A stretch of 13,351 nt of DNA from the NCBI GenBank assembly GCA_021203685.1, contig JAJQAS010000168.1:1-13351 (forward strand), written 5' to 3'. How positions within the stretch are numbered: position 1 is the first letter of the stretch; each line of letters opens with the position of its first letter. This document shows, one piece after another, positions 6,828 to 13,334 of this stretch. The translations under genes and the position numbers were made by a program. The notes under the pieces are model-generated. The model was not told the DNA's origin. It did no database searches and saw nothing but the letters and a program-made list of their open reading frames with translations. The stretch comes from Clostridiales bacterium (GTDB lineage: Bacteria > Bacillota > Clostridia > Oscillospirales > Oscillospiraceae).

Positions 6828-6833
6828 ATAATA
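6828..6833 (-). promoter_or_regulatory. Possible -10 of the Spo0A-like gene
   Basis: On the minus strand TATTAT (6833-6828) lies about 31 bases before the start codon. No good -35 is found at 16-18 bp, and the region upstream runs straight into the 0A-box array. This fits an activator-dependent promoter of the Spo0A-controlled type, or a repressible one. It is an inference from layout. Confidence 0.35.
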
Positions 6834-6860
6834 AACCATTTTCAACCTCTTTTGGGAATT

Positions 6861-6920
6861 TTCGACAAAACTAGTCACGGTTCGACAAAAGAAGTCATGA
6901 TTCGACAAAATTCGACAAGC
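6861..6920 (-). promoter_or_regulatory. Array of four 0A (Spo0A) boxes
   Basis: On the plus strand TTCGACAAAA begins at 6861, 6881 and 6901, and TTCGACAAGC at 6911. Read on the minus strand, the direction of the downstream gene, each gives TTGTCGAA, containing the Spo0A box core TGTCGAA. Spacings are exactly 20, 20 and 10 bp, about two, two and one helical turns, so all four lie on the same DNA face. They sit 65-124 bases upstream of a gene encoding a Spo0A-type DNA-binding domain. The other bases of the 20-bp units are only partly conserved (CTAGTCACGG, GAAGTCATGA), so the boxes are what is maintained. Confidence 0.85.
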
Positions 6921-6925
6921 AACAC

Positions 6926-6951
6926 AACCGCCGTGGTTTCCCGTGGCGGTT
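6926..6951 (-). terminator. Hairpin after the 145-residue gene, possible terminator
   Basis: AACCGCC (6926-6932) pairs with GGCGGTT (6945-6951), with a partly paired interior. It lies 16 bases past the stop of the upstream gene and directly before the 0A-box array. The following minus-strand bases (GTGTTGCTT) are only weakly T-rich, so termination may be inefficient. It still marks a break between the MuF-side genes and the Spo0A-like gene. Confidence 0.45.
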
Positions 6952-6966
6952 TCTGTTTAATCATCT

Positions 6967-7404
6967 TCATCGTGGGTCACGGATAAAGAAAGGGCTGTTG
7001 TCATACTTTACACGCAGCATCGCCAAAATCGGGCCGCTGCACTCTATCCCCATCACAAAAGTTTCCGGGTGGCCATCGAACTCCATTTCCGTTCCGTCCG
7101 GCAAACAAACTGTGACAGTGACGCTGCAACTCGGAGACAGGGAATGTAAAAACCGGAAGTCGCTGTTCTTTGTGGAGTTGTCATAGAGATAAATCAACGT
7201 AAAAGAATCATCGTCCGGGTTCCGAATCGGCCCAATATCCACAACATTGTTCACCTTGTGGCCGTCTACCAGCACTGCCACGTCGAAAGTGGAAACCGGC
7301 GCGGACACCCCCGCCTTTTTCAACACGGGGCACTCGGATAAACGGCTTGGCAAGCCATCACACGGGCACGTGGTAAACTCTTTTTTATGTGAGAAAATTG
7401 CCAT
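6967..7404 (-). CDS. Unknown 145-residue protein, candidate immunity gene to the MuF toxin
   Basis: Function not recognised. ATG 7404 has AAGGAGG (7415-7421) 10 bases upstream. The N-terminus holds a small Cys cluster (TTCPCDG, then SECP). The rest looks all-beta, with alternating strands such as TFDVAVLVDG, SFTLIYLYDN, SVTVTVCLPDG and ILAMLRVKYDN; the stretch LPDGTEMEFDG recalls strands seen in phage tail-tube proteins. There are no membrane segments. It directly follows the MuF-toxin fusion gene in the same direction after 109 bases, the position in which immunity genes of polymorphic MuF toxins lie. Two readings are possible: an immunity protein (from context) or a degenerate tail-tube-like structural protein (from pattern). 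Confidence 0.75.
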   Translation of the reverse strand: MAIFSHKKEFTTCPCDGLPSRLSECPVLKKAGVSAPVSTFDVAVLVDGHKVNNVVDIGPIRNPDDDSFTLIYLYDNSTKNSDFRFLHSLSPSCSVTVTVCLPDGTEMEFDGHPETFVMGIECSGPILAMLRVKYDNSPFFIRDPR

Positions 7405-7454
7405 TGTCTCGTTGCCTCCTTGACTTTTCGCTCATTGTGTGGTATAAAATAATT

Positions 7455-7471
7455 GAACCAGTTAATGGTTC
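7455..7471 (-). other. Hairpin between toxin and candidate immunity gene
   Basis: GAACCA (7455-7460), a 5-base loop and TGGTTC (7466-7471), extendable by an A-T pair, are followed on the minus strand by the AT-rich AATTATTTTAT. It could be a weak terminator or a processing site that uncouples the downstream gene from the MuF message. CAGCTC/GAGCTG arms also flank the end of the MuF gene at about 7479-7515. Confidence 0.4.
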
Positions 7472-7513
7472 ATTGAATGAGCTGAATCTCTGCTAATTAG
7501 GCGGGGAGGCAGC

Positions 7514-9160
7514 TCATTTTTTATATCTCCGTACTCCTATCAGCTCGTTTTTTGTGATGGCTAAAATATCAAGGTCAATTTCATACCATCCCATGCGCTT
7601 ATCAACAATTTTCCACAGTGTATCTAGCGAACAATCATAATCACCGAAGTTCAAAATGATACCGCCCGGATTTTCACTGATTTGTTTAATCCCGTGTCGA
7701 ATAGCAGAGTTTGCCGCCTTTTCGGTAGATGTGCATTTCAAATCCCAGAACTTCCCGCGCCAGAGATAATCTGGCGTTTTTATTTTGTCCCGGTTTATAT
7801 CCTGGAGCACATGAATGTCTCCGCCCAAATTGTCATGCAGCCATTGAGCGGTTGCAACTTCGTCTTTGAATTTGCCCTTGTCATAACCATCATCGAAGGT
7901 AATCGTGCCCTCTCCCGGTGTGGCGGTGCTTAGATATTCGTCCAGCACATCCTCCGGTTCGTTGCGCTGCGTCTGTGGCGTATTCGCGGCGGTTCGCGCT
8001 GTTGAAGTTTTCGATATGTCTTGTTTTGTGCTGGCTCGCCCCGCTGTTTCCCCGTTGCCCTTCACATACTTCTCATACCATTCCTGATACGTCATGGACG
8101 CCGGAACAGTCTCTTTCCTGCCCGTCGCGTCCACCTGTGCGCCCCGTGTCCCGGCCTCCATCAGCCGCTTGGACACCACCGGCGACACGAAGCACCGACA
8201 ATTTGGGTGCATGGGGTTCATGTTCACCCCCGGCTGGGCTTCCTCCACCGGGAACTGCTTGCCGTCCAGCCCGCCGCAAACGCTGCACGTGCGGGTCTCC
8301 AGCAGGCAGATGAACTCGTATTTTTCATAGCCTGCATCCTTCATCGACTGCAATTTAGCCTGTCCGGTGATGTAGTTGCCCTCTGTGCGGATTAAGCGTG
8401 TAGCCCGGTATTTGGCCCCGCTGCCCGTTGCCACGGTGCGGGTGCTGCCGTCGGCCTCCACCTTCTTTGTGAATTGCACGTCTCCCATCTGCGCTGCCAG
8501 CTCCGCCGCCATGTCCGCGTAGTTGCCGCCGGTCATCAGGCCACGGGTGACGATGTCCCGGACGTTTTCCGCCAGCTGGGTGGTGTCCGCCCATATCCGG
8601 GTGGAGTAGTTGCCCGCCAGCGTGTCCACGTCCGGCGTCCAGTAGGCGTTGATGGCCGCCTCCACCCGGTCCCCGGAGAGCTGAGAAAAGGGGACGTTGC
8701 TGCCCCCATACTGGGAGAGGTCGAAGGTCGTCCGGTAATAGCCCAGATCGTACAGGTCTTTCAGGCGGCTTTCCGTGTAGGCCACGCTGTCGTTGCCGAT
8801 GGCTTTTGCCTCGAAGTACACCTGGTCCCGCAGGGCCTCCAGCGCGGCAATGCGGTAGCCGTAGGCTGGGGCGTTGAGCTGGGTTATCAGCTCTTGCCGG
8901 AGGGCTTGGTCTGTGGTGCGCTCCAGCAGCTCCAGCAGCTCCTTCCGGGCTTCTTTGGTCTGCTGAACGCTCATCAACCGCGTGGCCTCCGCCACCGAAA
9001 TGTGGCTGTTGCCGGTGAAGGTGGTGTAGATTTTCTTTATCTTCTCTTCTATCCGCTCCAGCGCCTCATCGTACAGGTGGGCCACCTTTTGGGCGGTGGC
9101 GCGGGTGCGCTTGTCGGCCAGCTGTTCCAGCTGTGCGCCGCGCTTTTCCCAGTAGGTCAT
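7514..9160 (-). CDS. MuF (SPP1 gp7-like) minor head protein with C-terminal CdiA-type nuclease domain
   Basis: 548 residues, about 200 longer than a plain MuF protein. The N-terminal 190 residues are helical and bind the capsid/portal in relatives. The MuF domain follows (about 195-330), with LIRTEGN (256-262), LLETRTCSVCGGLDG (286-300) and MHPNCRC (317-323), and a zinc-like cysteine set C292, C295, C321, C323. A Thr/Ala/Gln-rich linker (about 370-400) leads to a separate domain (about 405-548) with E434, TPDYLWRGKFWDLK (P463, D464, D473, K475) and a closing DLDILAITKNELIGVRR. This pattern resembles the CdiA C-terminal tRNase-type toxin domain. Such fusions are described as MuF polymorphic toxins of Firmicutes prophages; the domain would be packaged and delivered or released with the virion. 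The start overlaps the portal stop (ATGA). The nuclease activity and tRNA target are inferred. Confidence 0.88.
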   Translation of the reverse strand: MTYWEKRGAQLEQLADKRTRATAQKVAHLYDEALERIEEKIKKIYTTFTGNSHISVAEATRLMSVQQTKEARKELLELLERTTDQALRQELITQLNAPAYGYRIAALEALRDQVYFEAKAIGNDSVAYTESRLKDLYDLGYYRTTFDLSQYGGSNVPFSQLSGDRVEAAINAYWTPDVDTLAGNYSTRIWADTTQLAENVRDIVTRGLMTGGNYADMAAELAAQMGDVQFTKKVEADGSTRTVATGSGAKYRATRLIRTEGNYITGQAKLQSMKDAGYEKYEFICLLETRTCSVCGGLDGKQFPVEEAQPGVNMNPMHPNCRCFVSPVVSKRLMEAGTRGAQVDATGRKETVPASMTYQEWYEKYVKGNGETAGRASTKQDISKTSTARTAANTPQTQRNEPEDVLDEYLSTATPGEGTITFDDGYDKGKFKDEVATAQWLHDNLGGDIHVLQDINRDKIKTPDYLWRGKFWDLKCTSTEKAANSAIRHGIKQISENPGGIILNFGDYDCSLDTLWKIVDKRMGWYEIDLDILAITKNELIGVRRYKK

Positions 9161-10617
9161 TCGTCATTCTGGGGCAGCACGAACCCCACCGGCTTTTTCC
9201 TCTCCCCTTCCTGCTGAGACGCTTTTTCCGCGTCCGCGTCCTCGTCCTGTTGGGGGACGCCGAAAGTCTGCTGATAGGCGGCCTGTTTTTCCTGCTGCTG
9301 TTTTCGGACATTCTCCACAGCTTCAGCCGGGTCCCGGATGAACCATAGCTGAGACAGCAGCGTTTCATCGTCTACAATGCCCTGGAGACTGGTCACAAGC
9401 TGCACGATTTCCGTCTCATTGATGGGGGTGGACAGCGCGAACACCACGTCCACGTCAGAGGGGGAGACCTCCCTCATGGTGCCCATGGTAGTCAGCCAGC
9501 GGTTGTAAAGCGCCAGCCGCTCTTTCAGCCCCCGCTCCATGCGCCGCATTTTGTTCTTCACCAGCAGATTCATGGTCAGCAGCTTCAGCTTCAGCTTCAG
9601 CGCCTGGCCGCTGGAATTGCCCGCAAAACTCTCATCGGACATGTCCACGGTCAGGGTCATTTTGTGCATCTCCCGCACCGCCGCGTCTGCCAGCACCTGG
9701 ACGGAGGATTCATCGAAGGTCTTTTGGATGTACTCCACCTTTGCATCCAGCGGCGCGCCGTCGATGAACTTGTTTTTCAGCATCTGTTCCTCGTCGCCCT
9801 CCCGAAGGGACATCCCGAAGAACACCAGCAGGGCATCCACAAACTTTTTCTTGTCGGTGAATCGGTTGGACATCAGGTCGTCATAGGCGTCGATGAGGCT
9901 GATAATTTGCTCAAAGTCGCCCTGCCGCTCGTCGTTGTTTTCGTAGGCGATGACCGGGACCTCTCCAAAGAAATGTTCCCGCGTCTCGTTCACCTGATGG
10001 AACACCGCTGTTTTCAGGTCGGTGGAGGTGTAGTCCTTTTCCGTGTGGTCAGTGTAAACGGTGAGGAAATAATACTTTTCCCGCGTCACCTTTTCCCGGC
10101 GCTCCCACACCAGAGCAAAGAGCTTGTTGTGCTCCACCGTGGAATCCTCCACCAGCACGCCACACCGGGGGTCGATGTAGGCGCTGCGGGGTTCCGGCTC
10201 GTCCTCGCTGGAGGCATAACACAGTTCCAGGCACTCCCCGAACACGCCCATGCCCTTGCCTACCCGGCTGTCCACCTCACTGATCCGCTGGTTGTCGTAG
10301 CAGTTCAGCAGCGGTTTCAGGTCGATTTTCGGGCCGCTCTCCATGTCGTGGGTGTCGTTGGCGTCGTATTTCACCGGGTCGCCCAGGTAGTAGCCCAGGG
10401 TGATGTCCACCACGTATTTTGCATAGTTGACCGCCACCCGCACCTCGTCCGGCTCCGGCTGGCCCTTTCGCAAATTGTCATGGTCGCCCCGGTAGTACCG
10501 ATGGAGGCGGTCAAACCGCCCATTGGCCCGCTCCGCCTGTTCCACCACGTAGCGGAGGACTTCCGGGCGGATATTTTCAATGTCGGGGACTTCCTCCCGG
10601 TCAATGTAGAGGATCAT
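9157..10617 (-). CDS. Phage portal protein, SPP1 gp6-like
   Basis: 486-residue portal, the dodecameric ring at the capsid vertex through which DNA is packaged and to which terminase docks. The start is ATG 10617, with AAGGAGG (10628-10634) about 10 bases upstream; it overlaps the upstream stop by ATGA, so the two are translationally coupled. Family features are the N-terminal helical YYRGDHDNLRKG, the NYAKYVVDITLGYYLGDPVKY segment, the wing region with acidic loops, GEVPVIAYENNDERQGDFEQIISLIDAYDDLMSN, and the clip/stem part ending in VRKQQQEKQAAYQQ with an acidic tail. It precedes the MuF gene as in SPP1-like phages. Confidence 0.92.
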   Translation of the reverse strand: MILYIDREEVPDIENIRPEVLRYVVEQAERANGRFDRLHRYYRGDHDNLRKGQPEPDEVRVAVNYAKYVVDITLGYYLGDPVKYDANDTHDMESGPKIDLKPLLNCYDNQRISEVDSRVGKGMGVFGECLELCYASSEDEPEPRSAYIDPRCGVLVEDSTVEHNKLFALVWERREKVTREKYYFLTVYTDHTEKDYTSTDLKTAVFHQVNETREHFFGEVPVIAYENNDERQGDFEQIISLIDAYDDLMSNRFTDKKKFVDALLVFFGMSLREGDEEQMLKNKFIDGAPLDAKVEYIQKTFDESSVQVLADAAVREMHKMTLTVDMSDESFAGNSSGQALKLKLKLLTMNLLVKNKMRRMERGLKERLALYNRWLTTMGTMREVSPSDVDVVFALSTPINETEIVQLVTSLQGIVDDETLLSQLWFIRDPAEAVENVRKQQQEKQAAYQQTFGVPQQDEDADAEKASQQEGERKKPVGFVLPQNDE

Positions 10618-11243
10618 GTTTTGCTCGCCTCCTTGCGCCGCGCCACGATTTTGTCGTAGTTGGGCGGGATTCTGATAACGTTCCAGTCGCACTCCACCGG
10701 AACACGGCCATAAAAAATGACCCACAGGGGGTCAAGTTGTTTCATCATTTCCTCATAGCCTGCAAGGAAAAGCCGCTTGCTCTCCTTGTCTGCCTGGGTG
10801 CCCACGCTGGACACCGCCACGATGCCGCCCACCGGCTCCCCGTCAAAGCACCACGAATAACTGTCCGGCGTGCTCCACGAAATGGTGGGATACACGGTCA
10901 GGCCGTGGAGTTGCCAGTAGGCCGCGCACCAATGTTTGCGGTAGTGGTTATAAATCTGCATAGCCACCGGCATGTCGGTGTAAGTGCTGAAATCCGGCGA
11001 GCACACCGCCCGGAACCGCTGCAAGATGGGGATGTACCGGTCAGGCGTGTTCCACAGCCGGGCAAATCTATAATCGTCCACGAAACAGTGGAGGTTCTTC
11101 CCCTCCGGCTGGTGCTCTGTCATGGCGTCGCTGATGGGGAGAAAGTCGCCCTCCGGGTAGTCCGTCACCGGCTCAATGGGCGGGATGTCGTAGGGGCCTA
11201 CGCCGGGGAAAAGGGCTTTGTTCAGGTTTTCAAAGTTGAGCAT
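10614..11243 (-). CDS. DUF4417 family protein
   Basis: 209 residues. It matches the DUF4417 pattern: an FVDDYRFARLWNTPDRY segment, SPDFSTYTDMPVAMQIYNHYRKHWCAAYWQ, TVYPTISWSTPDSYSWCFDGEP, then AVSSVGTQADKESKRLFLAGYEEM and a C-terminal IFYGRVP. The biochemical function of the family is not known; members occur in phages and mobile elements. ATG 11243 follows the stop of the preceding gene after 3 bases, without a clear Shine-Dalgarno site, which suggests reinitiation. Its own end overlaps the portal start. Sitting just before the portal gene, it belongs to the packaging operon, perhaps as a regulatory or modifying accessory protein. Confidence 0.82.
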   Translation of the reverse strand: MLNFENLNKALFPGVGPYDIPPIEPVTDYPEGDFLPISDAMTEHQPEGKNLHCFVDDYRFARLWNTPDRYIPILQRFRAVCSPDFSTYTDMPVAMQIYNHYRKHWCAAYWQLHGLTVYPTISWSTPDSYSWCFDGEPVGGIVAVSSVGTQADKESKRLFLAGYEEMMKQLDPLWVIFYGRVPVECDWNVIRIPPNYDKIVARRKEASKT

Positions 11244-11246
11244 AGC

Positions 11247-11486
11247 TTAAAACAGCGGCACATCATCGTCGCTGGACTTGCGAGACTTCCGGGATTTGGG
11301 CAGCTTGGCAAGCTCGTTTTGCAGCCGCTTCACCTCGTCGTTCCACTGATAAAAAAGCTCCCTTGTGGCCTTTGTCCCGCCATATTTCACGCTGCCAAAG
11401 ATGTGGGCCTGTCGCTCTGCCCATTTCAGTTCTTCTTCCAGCCCGGCACGTTTTGATGCAATACCGCTTCCGCCTCTTCCTCCCAT
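11247..11486 (-). CDS. Small phage protein with MGGRG start, coiled-coil
   Basis: 79 residues from ATG 11486, supported by GGGAGG (11495-11500) 8 bases upstream; longer in-frame starts run into the terminator hairpin. The N-terminus MGGRGGSG is shared in style with the gene upstream (MGGRGSSSG). The middle is a charged helix, probably coiled-coil (RAGLEEELKWAERQA, then FYQWNDEVKRLQNELAKL), and the tail is Lys/Ser-rich then acidic (SSDDDVPLF). The function is unknown. Its place between TerL and portal suggests a head or packaging accessory. Confidence 0.75.
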   Translation of the reverse strand: MGGRGGSGIASKRAGLEEELKWAERQAHIFGSVKYGGTKATRELFYQWNDEVKRLQNELAKLPKSRKSRKSSDDDVPLF

Positions 11487-11506
11487 GTTCAAAACCTCCC
11501 AAATAA

Positions 11507-11543
11507 AAATGCCGCAAAGCATCTTTCAATGCTCTACGGCATA
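11507..11543 (-). terminator. Intrinsic terminator between the two MGGRG genes
   Basis: On the minus strand GCCGTAGAGCAT and ATGCTTTGCGGC form a 12-bp stem (two G-T pairs) with loop TGAAAG, followed by ATTTTTATTT. It begins directly at the end of the structured RNA at 11540-11616 and lies about 20 bases before the next gene's start. A terminator in the middle of a phage late operon suggests conditional read-through. Confidence 0.85.
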
Positions 11544-11616
11544 GCAAGCGCCCGGATTTGCACCGGAACCACAGCCTTGGCTGCGTTCTCCTCGGCTTAA
11601 ACTACCGCCTGCTATG
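11540..11616 (-). ncRNA. Candidate structured RNA directly upstream of a terminator
   Basis: A 77-base segment closed by an 11-bp stem (CATAGCAGGCG with CGCTTGCTATG, one G-T pair). Inside are CGCAGC/GCTGTG with a CAAG loop and CCGG/CCGG with a 7-base loop TGCAAAT resembling a tRNA T-arm, plus an unpaired purine-rich stretch GAGGAGAA. It overlaps the last codons of the preceding gene and abuts a strong terminator, as a riboswitch-type or sensor RNA would. It does not fold as a complete tRNA: there is no proper anticodon or D arm, and C56 follows G instead of T. I do not recognise the class. Confidence 0.5.
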
Positions 11617-11994
11617 TCTATTGTACCAGATATTTTCCACCCGCTCAACCATTTTCTTTTCTTCGGTTGTGAGGTTTGCATACCCTTTTGCACTGTCATT
11701 TTCTTTATGGAAATAGCCGTGGTGGGTATGCGGCTTTGTGTCGTCATGCTTGTGGTCTAGGTCTATTGTTTTGACCCGTTTGTTGTCTTTGTCCATGTAC
11801 ACGATGGACTTCAACTCGTCCCCTCCAACGGTCACATAGACCCGCCCGGAGGTCATCGTCTCCATAAGCGTTTCAGAATCACGGCTGTTCTTTGTCACAA
11901 ACTTGATGTTGCCGGACTTCAAAACCGCATGATATTGTGACCCGTAAGCGTTCCCTTTGTCGCTCACGCCGCTGCTGGAACCTCTGCCGCCCAT
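11602..11994 (-). CDS. Conserved small phage protein with MGGRGSSSG start
   Basis: 130 residues from ATG 11994, with AAGGTG (12001-12006) upstream. The sequence GNIKFVTKNSRDSETLMETMTSGRVYVTVGG, DLDHKHDDTKPHTHHGYFHKEND, then EEKKMVERVENIWYNRHSRR looks like a conserved hypothetical of Clostridia prophages; this recollection is not verified. The central HKHDD...HTHHGYFH histidine cluster could bind metal. It lies right after TerL in the packaging operon. No function is assigned. Its last codons lie in the stem of the structured RNA at 11540-11616. Confidence 0.8.
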   Translation of the reverse strand: MGGRGSSSGVSDKGNAYGSQYHAVLKSGNIKFVTKNSRDSETLMETMTSGRVYVTVGGDELKSIVYMDKDNKRVKTIDLDHKHDDTKPHTHHGYFHKENDSAKGYANLTTEEKKMVERVENIWYNRHSRR

Positions 11995-12059
11995 TTATAA
12001 CACCTTGCGTAAATTCTTGAGTAAGCCATAACAAGTTCTTACGTTATCGTCTTATGTTC

Positions 12060-13334
12060 TTACAATCCCCGTGGCCGCCGCTTCACGCTGACCACCTGGC
12101 GGCCCAATATCGTACTCACGAAGTACCGCATGGCGTCCATGCAGTGATCGTTGGCCTTTATCGGCTTGTCCAGCCCCTGTTGGCTGGCCTTTTCGTCCCA
12201 GACATACGCCTGGAACTCCTCCAGCGTGTGGGTGCAGTCACGGTGGAACAGCAGTTCTCCGGCTCCAATCCGGTGCGCCGTCACCCGGATGCCGTCCAGC
12301 ACGTCGTTATCTGCCGCCTGCACCGCCCAGCCACGCTGGCGCAGCTCCGCGATGAACGAAGCCGCCGACGGGTCCACCACAACGGCGCGGGGGTTGTCCT
12401 CTCCCAGCCATGTTTTCAGGTCGTCGGCAAACTCGCTGTCGGTCTTTTGGCGGCGTTTGTCCCGTCCTGAATAATAATACTCCCGGACGCACACCCACCG
12501 CTCAGCGCCGCGTATACGCCGCCACAGCAGGAATACCGTGGGGTTCTGGGTGCCGTAGTCACAGGAGACGTAGCAATCACCGGCCAGGTCGGGGAGGGTG
12601 TCCACCACGTTGTTTGCGGCTGAAAACATATCGTAAATGCGGCCCTGCGCCGCCACCCACAGCCCCAGAATATAGCGGTCACGGAAAACGCCTTGATACA
12701 TGGTTTCGGCCTTTGCAAGCTGTTCTGGGGTCATGGTCGGGTTATCTCCCATCAGGAAATGAATGTGAAGCGCGTCGTGCTTCTCCGGCTGACCCTCCCT
12801 GACCCATTCCTGATAAAACCAGTGTCCCGGACCCTCCGGGTTGCAGTTGAACCAGAGTTTGGCCTGTGGCTCGCTGAGTGTTCGGGCGATGGCCTGATCC
12901 ACGAAAGAACGGGGCATAAGCGCCACCTCGTCGAACAGCACACCGGCCAGTGTGATGCCCTGGATGAGGGCATAAGAGGATTCGTCCTTGCCGCCGAAGA
13001 TGTAAAAGCGGTTTTCCCGGCCCAGGCCGCGAACCATAAGCACGTGGTCCGCCCGGCGGTAGGTCAGGGAGAAATACGCCTGCAAGTCCGCCTGTTCCTG
13101 TGCGGGTCGGACGATGTTCCGCTCCGCGCTGGCCACGGTCTTGCCGCAGATGCCGAAGTTGCACCCGTTGAAGTTGCGCATGGCCCACAAGACGAAGGCC
13201 GTCAGCATACAGACGGTCTTGCCGCTTCTGACTGCCCCGTCGCAGATGATGGCTTTATATTTGTCCCGCGTGGAGGGCATAAAAGCCCACTTCAACACGG
13301 TTTTTTGTTTGGGGGAGAGTTCGGAAAGGGTCAT
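12060..13334 (-). CDS. terL: Phage terminase large subunit
   Basis: 424-residue packaging motor of the PBSX/SPP1 type. The N-terminal ATPase has Walker A GAVRSGKT (33-40), Walker B VLFDE (132-136, catalytic E136) and a coupling motif FNCNPEGPGHW (162-172). The C-terminal RNase-H-like nuclease has D259 in SCDYG, D321 in VVVDPSA and D396/D400 in NDHCMDAMRYF, the acidic residues that bind metal. Length and motif order are complete. The start ATG overlaps the upstream stop (ATGA), with AAGGA about 10 bases before it. It packages DNA into the procapsid through the portal encoded downstream. Confidence 0.97.
   Translation of the reverse strand: MTLSELSPKQKTVLKWAFMPSTRDKYKAIICDGAVRSGKTVCMLTAFVLWAMRNFNGCNFGICGKTVASAERNIVRPAQEQADLQAYFSLTYRRADHVLMVRGLGRENRFYIFGGKDESSYALIQGITLAGVLFDEVALMPRSFVDQAIARTLSEPQAKLWFNCNPEGPGHWFYQEWVREGQPEKHDALHIHFLMGDNPTMTPEQLAKAETMYQGVFRDRYILGLWVAAQGRIYDMFSAANNVVDTLPDLAGDCYVSCDYGTQNPTVFLLWRRIRGAERWVCVREYYYSGRDKRRQKTDSEFADDLKTWLGEDNPRAVVVDPSAASFIAELRQRGWAVQAADNDVLDGIRVTAHRIGAGELLFHRDCTHTLEEFQAYVWDEKASQQGLDKPIKANDHCMDAMRYFVSTILGRQVVSVKRRPRGL

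Noticed and set aside
6861..6920. CRISPR-like or replication-iteron array
   Set aside because: Units are too short and spacers of 10 bp or none exclude CRISPR. The core matches the Spo0A box and sits at a promoter of a Spo0A-type gene, with no replication gene nearby.
7682..7933. 83-codon plus-strand frame as antisense antitoxin to the MuF toxin domain
   Set aside because: No promoter or ribosome binding site, and the codons mirror the sense gene; treated as a shadow.
9664..10659. 331-codon plus-strand open frame
   Set aside because: Antisense to the portal gene, with no start signal and no recognisable domain.
11540..11616. tRNA gene
   Set aside because: The length (77) and one T-arm-like hairpin fit, but the closing stem is 11 bp, no 7-base anticodon loop or D arm can be formed, and the T-loop lacks TTC.
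11540..11616. Cobalamin-type riboswitch, suggested by GGTGCAAATCC
   Set aside because: Other conserved cobalamin boxes are missing, and the downstream genes are phage packaging genes.
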